From contig NZ_JADMJL010000038.1 of NCBI RefSeq assembly GCF_018780585.1, positions 1 to 64,000 of the forward strand: a stretch of 64,000 nt of DNA, in the 5' to 3' direction. Made by a program: the position numbers and the translations under genes. The stretch comes from Methyloversatilis discipulorum (lineage in GTDB: Bacteria > Pseudomonadota > Gammaproteobacteria > Burkholderiales > Rhodocyclaceae). The notes under the pieces are model-generated. The model ran no database searches. It was not told where the DNA came from and saw only the letters and a program-made list of their open reading frames with translations. This document shows positions 59,016 through 64,000 of the stretch, in pieces (within the stretch, counting starts at the first letter, position 1; every line of letters begins with the position of its first letter).

Positions 59016-61937
59016 TCATTCGTTGCGCGTTTCCACCTGCTGCATCGGCTCGTTGGCGATCACCGGCGCCGGGCGACGACGACGGCCCAGTTGCGGCTGC
59101 TCGACGATGACGGGTTCGATGCCGGCAGCGCGCTCGGCCGAGGTTTCCACCATGACCAGGCCGCTGTCGGCCAGCGTGCTCTGCAGATCGGCCGCCGGTG
59201 CGACTACGGGGGCGGGCGCGGGCGGCTGCGGCGTCGAGCCGAAGCTTTCCATTGCGCGCACCAGGGTCGATTCGCCGGCATCGTTCAACGAGGCCGCGAT
59301 CTGCGCCGGTTGATCGACGATGGGTGCCGGTGCGGCCACCGGTTCGGCAGCCACTTCGACGACCGGCAGTGCAGCCACTTCAGCCGCAACGGGCTCGGTC
59401 ACCGGTGTTTCCACTGCGACGGGTTCGATCACAGCCGGCTCGGGGGCTGCCGGTGCAGACACCACCGGTGCCGGCACAACAGGCTCTGCCGGCGCTTCGG
59501 CCACAGCGGCGACTTCGGTCGCCGGTGCGGCGTCGGCCAACGGGGCCTGCTCGGCGGGGATCGGTGCCGCTGCGGGGACATCCAGCGGCAAAGCGGCCTG
59601 GGCTTCGGCGGCGGCAGCCGGCACCTCATTGGCGGCGGAGTCGGTCACCGTCAGATCGCCCTCGACTGCGGCGACATCGGCAACTGCGCCTTCCACGCCG
59701 TCCGGACGGCGTTCGCCACGTTCGCGGCGGCCACCACGGCGGCGGCGGCTGCGCGGTGCTGCGCCTTCGCCACCCTCGGCCGGCGCGACATTCTCGGGCT
59801 GAGTGCCGGTTGCAGCGGCCAGCGGCAGATCGGTCTGTGCCTGCTGCTGTTCGCGTGCGTCATTGGCGGCACGCTCGCGCGGCTCACGCGGCGGGCGCGG
59901 CTCGCGCGGCGGACGCGGTTCGCGCGGCGCGGCAGCTTCCTGCTCGTTACGCGGCTCGCGCGGCTCACGGGGTTCGCGCTGCTTGCGCTGACCGTCGCGG
60001 CCTTCGCCCTTGCTCTGCGCTTCGCGTGGCTCTCGCGGCTCGCGTTGTTCTCGACCTTCACGACCTTCGCGGCCTTCACGTCCTTCGCGGTTGTCGCGAC
60101 GGTTGCGGTTGCGACCGCGTTCGCCCTCCCCACGCGGACCGCGCTCGCGCGTTTGCGCGGGCTTCGCTTCCGGGGCCGGAGCGGGCGCCGGGGCAGGCGC
60201 GGCAGCGCCACCGCCGAACAGCCCGGCGATCCAGCCGAAGAAGCCGCCCTTCGCCGCGGGTGCAGCCGCCGGCGCAGCAGCGACCGGCGCGGGCGTTGCG
60301 ACCTCGGCGACCACCGGTGCAGGCTGGTCCGGCGTGATGTGCTTGATCGCCGCTTCCTGGCGCTTCGGACGCTCGTCGGCCGGGATGGCGGACGGCGGCT
60401 GATAGCTCTCGGCCGACGGGTTCACGGCCATCTGGTAGGACGGCTGGGCCACGCCTTCGAGGTTCAGCTGGTCGTGGCGCAGACGGGTGATTTCGTGCGC
60501 CGGCGTTTCCAGATACTTGTTCGGAATCAGGACGATGTTGACCTTGTGCCGCAGTTCGATCGCGTTGATGTCGGCGCGCTTCTCGTTCAGCAGGAAGGTG
60601 GCGACGTCGACCGGCACCTGGGTGTGCACTGCACCCGTGTTTTCCTTCATCGCTTCCTCTTCGAGGATGCGCAGGATGTGCAGCGCAGCCGATTCGGTCG
60701 AGCGGATGTGGCCGGTGCCGCTGCAGCGCGGGCACGGGATGTAGCTGGTTTCGGCCAGCGCCGGGCGCAGACGCTGGCGCGACAGTTCGAGCAGGCCAAA
60801 GCGGCTGATCTTGCCCATCTGCACGCGCGCACGGTCGTGATGCAAAGCATCGCGCAGGCGGGTTTCGACCTCGCGCTGGGCGCGCGGGTTTTCCATGTCG
60901 ATGAAGTCGATGACGATCAGGCCGCCGAGGTCGCGCAGACGCAGCTGGCGGGCGATTTCGTCGGCCGCTTCGCAGTTGGTGCGCAGCGCGGTTTCCTCGA
61001 TGTCGCTGCCCTTGGTCGAGCGGCCGGAGTTCACGTCCACCGCCACCAGTGCTTCGGTGTGGTCGATCACGATGGCGCCGCCGGACGGCAGGTTGACCTG
61101 GCGCGAGTACGCCGATTCGATCTGGTGTTCGATCTGGAAGCGCGAGAACAGCGGCACGTCGTCGCGGTAACGCTTCACGCGCGCCACGTTGCCGGGCATC
61201 ACGTGTTCCATGAAGGTGTAGGCCTGGTCATACACCTCGTCGGTGTCGATCAGGATTTCGCCGATGTCAGGCTGGAAATAGTCGCGGATCGCGCGGATCA
61301 CCAGACTGCCTTCCTGGTAGATCAGGAAGGCACCGGACTGCGACTGGGCGGCGCCTTCGATGGCGGTCCACAGTTGCAGCAGGTAGTTCAGGTCCCACTG
61401 CAGTTCTTCGGCGTTGCGACCGATGCCGGCAGTGCGAGCGATCAGGCTCATGCCGCCAGGCACTTCGAGCTGATCCATGGTTTCGCGCAGTTCGGCGCGG
61501 TCGTCACCTTCGACGCGGCGCGAAACACCGCCGCCGCGCGGGTTGTTCGGCATCAGCACCAAGTAGCGGCCGGCCAGCGAAATGAAGGTGGTGAGTGCGG
61601 CGCCCTTGTTGCCGCGTTCGTCCTTGTCGATCTGGACGATCAGTTCCTGACCCACCGACAGTGCGTCCTGGATGCGGGCGCGGCCGGGTTCGAGATCGGG
61701 CTTGAAATAGGATTTGGAAACTTCCTTGAACGGCAGGAAGCCGTGGCGGTCTGCGCCGTAATCGACAAAGCATGCTTCGAGGCTGGGCTCGATGCGGGTA
61801 ATGACTGCCTTGTAGATGTTGCTTTTGCGCTGTTCCTTGCTGGATGACTCAATGTCGAGGTCAACAAGCTTCTGGCCATCGACAATCGCGACGCGCAGCT
61901 CTTCGGCCTGCGTCGCGTTGAAGAGCATTCGTTTCAT
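59016..61937 (-). CDS. rne: Ribonuclease E
   Basis: Endoribonuclease that initiates mRNA decay and processes rRNA and tRNA precursors; scaffold of the degradosome. 973 residues from [19 protein letters not shown], with GGAG upstream. The catalytic half (1-500) has an S1 domain (about 38-120), the DNase I-like active-site region and the zinc link CPRCSGTGH. The C-terminal half is low-complexity: an Arg/Glu/Pro-rich RNA-binding stretch with tandem REPRE-like repeats, then Ala/Pro/Glu/Val-rich disorder and a short conserved end. Divergent from rluC, the standard arrangement. Confidence 0.97.
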   Translation of the reverse strand: MKRMLFNATQAEELRVAIVDGQKLVDLDIESSSKEQRKSNIYKAVITRIEPSLEACFVDYGADRHGFLPFKEVSKSYFKPDLEPGRARIQDALSVGQELIVQIDKDERGNKGAALTTFISLAGRYLVLMPNNPRGGGVSRRVEGDDRAELRETMDQLEVPGGMSLIARTAGIGRNAEELQWDLNYLLQLWTAIEGAAQSQSGAFLIYQEGSLVIRAIRDYFQPDIGEILIDTDEVYDQAYTFMEHVMPGNVARVKRYRDDVPLFSRFQIEHQIESAYSRQVNLPSGGAIVIDHTEALVAVDVNSGRSTKGSDIEETALRTNCEAADEIARQLRLRDLGGLIVIDFIDMENPRAQREVETRLRDALHHDRARVQMGKISRFGLLELSRQRLRPALAETSYIPCPRCSGTGHIRSTESAALHILRILEEEAMKENTGAVHTQVPVDVATFLLNEKRADINAIELRHKVNIVLIPNKYLETPAHEITRLRHDQLNLEGVAQPSYQMAVNPSAESYQPPSAIPADERPKRQEAAIKHITPDQPAPVVAEVATPAPVAAAPAAAPAAKGGFFGWIAGLFGGGAAAPAPAPAPAPEAKPAQTRERGPRGEGERGRNRNRRDNREGREGREGREGREQREPREPREAQSKGEGRDGQRKQREPREPREPRNEQEAAAPREPRPPREPRPPREPRERAANDAREQQQAQTDLPLAAATGTQPENVAPAEGGEGAAPRSRRRRGGRRERGERRPDGVEGAVADVAAVEGDLTVTDSAANEVPAAAAEAQAALPLDVPAAAPIPAEQAPLADAAPATEVAAVAEAPAEPVVPAPVVSAPAAPEPAVIEPVAVETPVTEPVAAEVAALPVVEVAAEPVAAPAPIVDQPAQIAASLNDAGESTLVRAMESFGSTPQPPAPAPVVAPAADLQSTLADSGLVMVETSAERAAGIEPVIVEQPQLGRRRRPAPVIANEPMQQVETRNE

Positions 61938-62315
61938 CAACTTCTCCCGCGCGCACCGCACACGGGCAGGACAAACCGCTCGTCAGTAAATAACGTCTAT
62001 CGTGTCGGCTGCAATCGGGTTTTTTCGATGGGAACGGACTGGGGGACGTGGAGGGGTCTGCCAACTCTCAATGCAGCCGCGCTTTCGCGACTGCCTGGGG
62101 GATTCTGCCTGTACGGTACTCGCGCTACTCAGTACACTCGCTACTTTGGGTGAGCGGGATTAACCCGTGATCCGGTTTTCGTCTGCCAAGAAGGACTGCA
62201 TGAGGAAGCACTTCACCGTCAATCTGTCACCCGGCGTCCGCCACTTCGAGCTGGATGTGCTCCACACTGCGTCTGCTTCGAAATCAGACCGAAAACCCGA
62301 CGCAGTATATTTGAA
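61938..62315. other. Divergent rne-rluC intergenic region
   Basis: This 378-bp region must contain a long rne 5' leader on the minus strand. In E. coli this leader mediates autoregulation by RNase E; I cannot show that here. An A+T-richer stretch with TATATT at 62301-62306 is a plausible -10 for rluC. No gene is convincing. Confidence 0.5.
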
Positions 62316-63314
62316 ATGAAGGAGTTGGGTAAAGCTCCGAAAGTTGTGCGGCATGTCGTGGATGCGGAGGAGGCCGGGCAGCGCATCGACAACTTCCTGT
62401 TGCGGGTGTGCAAGGGTGTGCCGAAGAGTCACGTCTATCGCATCCTGCGCTCCGGCGAAGTGCGTGTTAACAGCAAGCGGGTCGATCAGACCTACCGTCT
62501 GGCCGAGCGCGACGAGGTGCGCATTCCGCCTGTCCGCATGGCGGATCCGGGTACGCCGGTCGCCATTCCGGCGCTGGAATTCGACATCCTGTACGAGGAC
62601 GACGCCTTCCTGGCTATCAACAAGCCGGCCGGTATTGCCGTGCATGGGGGGTCCGGCGTCAGTTTCGGCGTCATCGAAAGCCTGCGCCGGGCGCGCCCGC
62701 AGGCGAAGCTGCTCGAGCTGGCGCACCGGCTGGACCGTGAAACCTCGGGCATCCTGCTGGTGGCGAAGAAGCGCTCGGCGCTGACCGCACTGCACGATGC
62801 CTTCCGCGACGGCGGCATGGACAAGCGCTACTTTGCGCTGGTGAAGGGCCGCTGGCTCAATCCGCTGCAGCACATCAAGCTGGCGCTGACCAAGTACCTG
62901 ACCGAATCCGGCGAGCGCCGCGTATCGGTCGATCCGGACGGCAAGGCGGCCCACTCCATCGTCGAGCTGGAAGCACGCTGGCCCGGCTACAGCCTGCTCG
63001 GCGTGCGCATCAAGACCGGCCGCACGCACCAGATCCGTGTGCACCTGGCGTCCAGTGGCTTTCCCATCGCCGGCGACGAGAAGTACGGTGATTTCCCGCT
63101 GAACAAGGCTTTGCGCAAGGAGGGGCTGCCGCGCATGTTCCTGCACGCGCACAGTCTGGCTCTCAACCACCCCCTCACCGGCGAACGCCTGCAGATCGAG
63201 GCGCAGCTGCCCGACGATCTGGCTGGCTTCGTGCGCCGGCTCGACGCAAAGCATCCGCGCGATTTCGATCGCGCAGCCCGCAACACTGACCAAGACCATG
63301 CCCGCACAGTTTGA
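62316..63314 (+). CDS. rluC: 23S rRNA pseudouridine synthase RluC
   Basis: Converts uridines 955, 2504 and 2580 (E. coli numbering) of 23S rRNA to pseudouridine. 332 residues. The N-terminal S4 RNA-binding domain (about 25-75, with RIDNFLLRV) is followed by the RluA-type catalytic domain with the active-site Asp in AHRLDRETSGILL (about residue 144) and the ending block GRTHQIRVHL. The last 17 bp overlap the HAD gene. Confidence 0.94.
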   Translation: MKELGKAPKVVRHVVDAEEAGQRIDNFLLRVCKGVPKSHVYRILRSGEVRVNSKRVDQTYRLAERDEVRIPPVRMADPGTPVAIPALEFDILYEDDAFLAINKPAGIAVHGGSGVSFGVIESLRRARPQAKLLELAHRLDRETSGILLVAKKRSALTALHDAFRDGGMDKRYFALVKGRWLNPLQHIKLALTKYLTESGERRVSVDPDGKAAHSIVELEARWPGYSLLGVRIKTGRTHQIRVHLASSGFPIAGDEKYGDFPLNKALRKEGLPRMFLHAHSLALNHPLTGERLQIEAQLPDDLAGFVRRLDAKHPRDFDRAARNTDQDHARTV

Positions 63315-63954
63315 CCTCATCGTTTTCGACTGGGACGGTACGCTGCTCGATTCGGCGGCGGCCATCGTCCATGCCATCCAGCACGCCTGTGACGACCTGG
63401 GCGTTGTGCCGCCGGACGACGCGACCGCGCGTTCGGTGATCGGCCTCGGGCTGATCGACGCGCTGGCGCGTGCCGTCCCCGCACTGCCCGCTTCACGCCA
63501 CCAGGAACTGGCCGGCCGCTATCGCTATCACTACCTGGCGCGCGACCACGAATTGACACTGTTCGACGGCGTGCCTGAACTGCTCGACGAGTTGCGCGGG
63601 CGTGGTCACACGCTCGCGGTGGCCACCGGCAAGAGCCGCGTCGGCCTGAATCGCGCGCTCGGTCACACCGGCCTGGGGCCGATGTTCGCGTCCACCCGCT
63701 GTGCCGACGAATCGGTGTCGAAACCGGCGCCCGACATGGTGCTGGAACTGATGGACGAACTGTCGCACGCGCCTGAGCGCACACTGGTCATCGGCGATAC
63801 GACGCACGATCTGCTGATGGCGCGTCACGCCGGTTGCGAGGCGGTTGCCGTGAGTTACGGTGCGCATCCCCTGCACGAACTGCTCGACGCGGCGCCGCGT
63901 GCGCACGCTGCCAGCGTGGCCGAGCTGACGGAATGGCTGCGATGTCACGCATGA
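63298..63954 (+). CDS. HAD-family phosphatase (phosphoglycolate phosphatase-like)
   Basis: A 218-residue haloacid-dehalogenase-superfamily hydrolase. Motif I is FDWDGTLLDS (residues 9-18), motif II is VATGKSR, motif III is the Lys in SKPAPDMVLE, and motif IV is VIGDTTHDLLMARHAG. The small alpha-helical cap fits the Gph/PGP group. Overlap with rluC is common in betaproteobacteria. Substrate unknown; phosphoglycolate is one candidate. Confidence 0.9.
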   Translation: MPAQFDLIVFDWDGTLLDSAAAIVHAIQHACDDLGVVPPDDATARSVIGLGLIDALARAVPALPASRHQELAGRYRYHYLARDHELTLFDGVPELLDELRGRGHTLAVATGKSRVGLNRALGHTGLGPMFASTRCADESVSKPAPDMVLELMDELSHAPERTLVIGDTTHDLLMARHAGCEAVAVSYGAHPLHELLDAAPRAHAASVAELTEWLRCHA

Positions 63955-64000
63955 GCGTCTGCGCGTCGGACGCGCTGGAGGAAGGCGGAGCAGGGGTGCG
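63951..64000 (+). CDS. Partial: N-terminus of a probable Rieske [2Fe-2S] protein
   Basis: An ATG overlapping the HAD stop (ATGA) opens a frame reading MSVCASDALEEGGAGVR to the window edge. Spacing implies co-translation. The start resembles small Rieske-type ferredoxin proteins often found after rluC-HAD in betaproteobacteria. Only 16 codons are visible, so this is tentative. Confidence 0.4.
   Translation, partial: MSVCASDALEEGGAGV

Noticed and set aside
59880-60130. Short tandem repeats that might be read as a small CRISPR array or minisatellite.
   Set aside because: They are the codons of the Arg-Glu-Pro-rich region of RNase E; there are no spacers of even length and no cas genes.
58941-61847. 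A 968-codon open frame on the plus strand opposite rne.
   Set aside because: It mirrors the RNase E gene, including its low-complexity C-terminal region, and has no homologous look.

Overview
The window is a chromosome segment of a GC-rich betaproteobacterium. Codon use, the isc gene order, PEP-CTERM protein sorting and, above all, a complete-looking set of serine-cycle methylotrophy genes point to a Rhodocyclales-type methylotroph such as Methyloversatilis or a close relative. That name is an inference, since no rRNA gene is present. I see no prophage, insertion sequence, CRISPR array or tRNA gene.

Layout. 1-9.2 kb holds housekeeping and envelope genes: a PEP-CTERM protein, a Tat-exported PhoD phosphatase, mutS, a Cache-domain chemoreceptor, suhB and trmJ. 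9.3-16.8 kb holds cysE and a full isc operon, iscR-(second desulfurase)-iscS-iscU-iscA-hscB-hscA-fdx-iscX, behind two IscR-type sites. 17-21.2 kb is pyrG-kdsA-eno-ftsB, and 21.2-23.7 kb holds small envelope and hypothetical genes. 23.7-37 kb is the serine-cycle locus, two divergent blocks sharing a 259-bp control region: glyA-sgaA-hprA-mtdA-fchA on the minus strand and mtkA-mtkB-ppc-mclA-ftfL on the plus strand. 37-42 kb is one 4.8-kb gene for a secreted RCC1-propeller protein, followed by a gap with a decayed copy of the ftfL 3' end. 42.3-56.6 kb is the accessory nitrogen/one-carbon region: an amiR-amiC-like pair, N,N-dimethylformamidase genes dmfA1-dmfA2 with three companion genes, a REP array, an orphan urea-type binding protein and ureE-ureF-ureAB-ureC-ureG-ureD. 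56.8-64 kb returns to housekeeping: ttcA, a tyrosine phosphatase, an SRPBCC protein, rne, rluC, a HAD phosphatase and the start of a probable Rieske protein.

How it fits together. Dimethylformamidase would release formate and dimethylamine. Formate can enter the tetrahydrofolate pool through FtfL, FchA and MtdA, and the resulting methylene-tetrahydrofolate is assimilated by GlyA, SgaA, HprA, Eno, Ppc, MtkAB and MclA. Glycerate kinase, malate dehydrogenase and the glyoxylate-regeneration genes are not in the window.

Most interesting observation. The DMFase operon and the urtA-like/urease operon each start with a near-consensus sigma70 promoter followed at once by the same RNA leader: a hexaloop stem with compensatory base changes, a second hexaloop stem that sequesters the 5' arm of an intrinsic terminator, then the terminator and a U-tract. 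Next to the first leader is a cytoplasmic AmiC-type ligand sensor overlapping an ANTAR-domain AmiR-type antiterminator. This reads as an ANTAR transcription-attenuation regulon linking dimethylformamide and urea use, and I know of no description of it for DMFase. The DMFase operon also encodes a Rieske-oxygenase-like protein that has lost ligands of both its iron sites.
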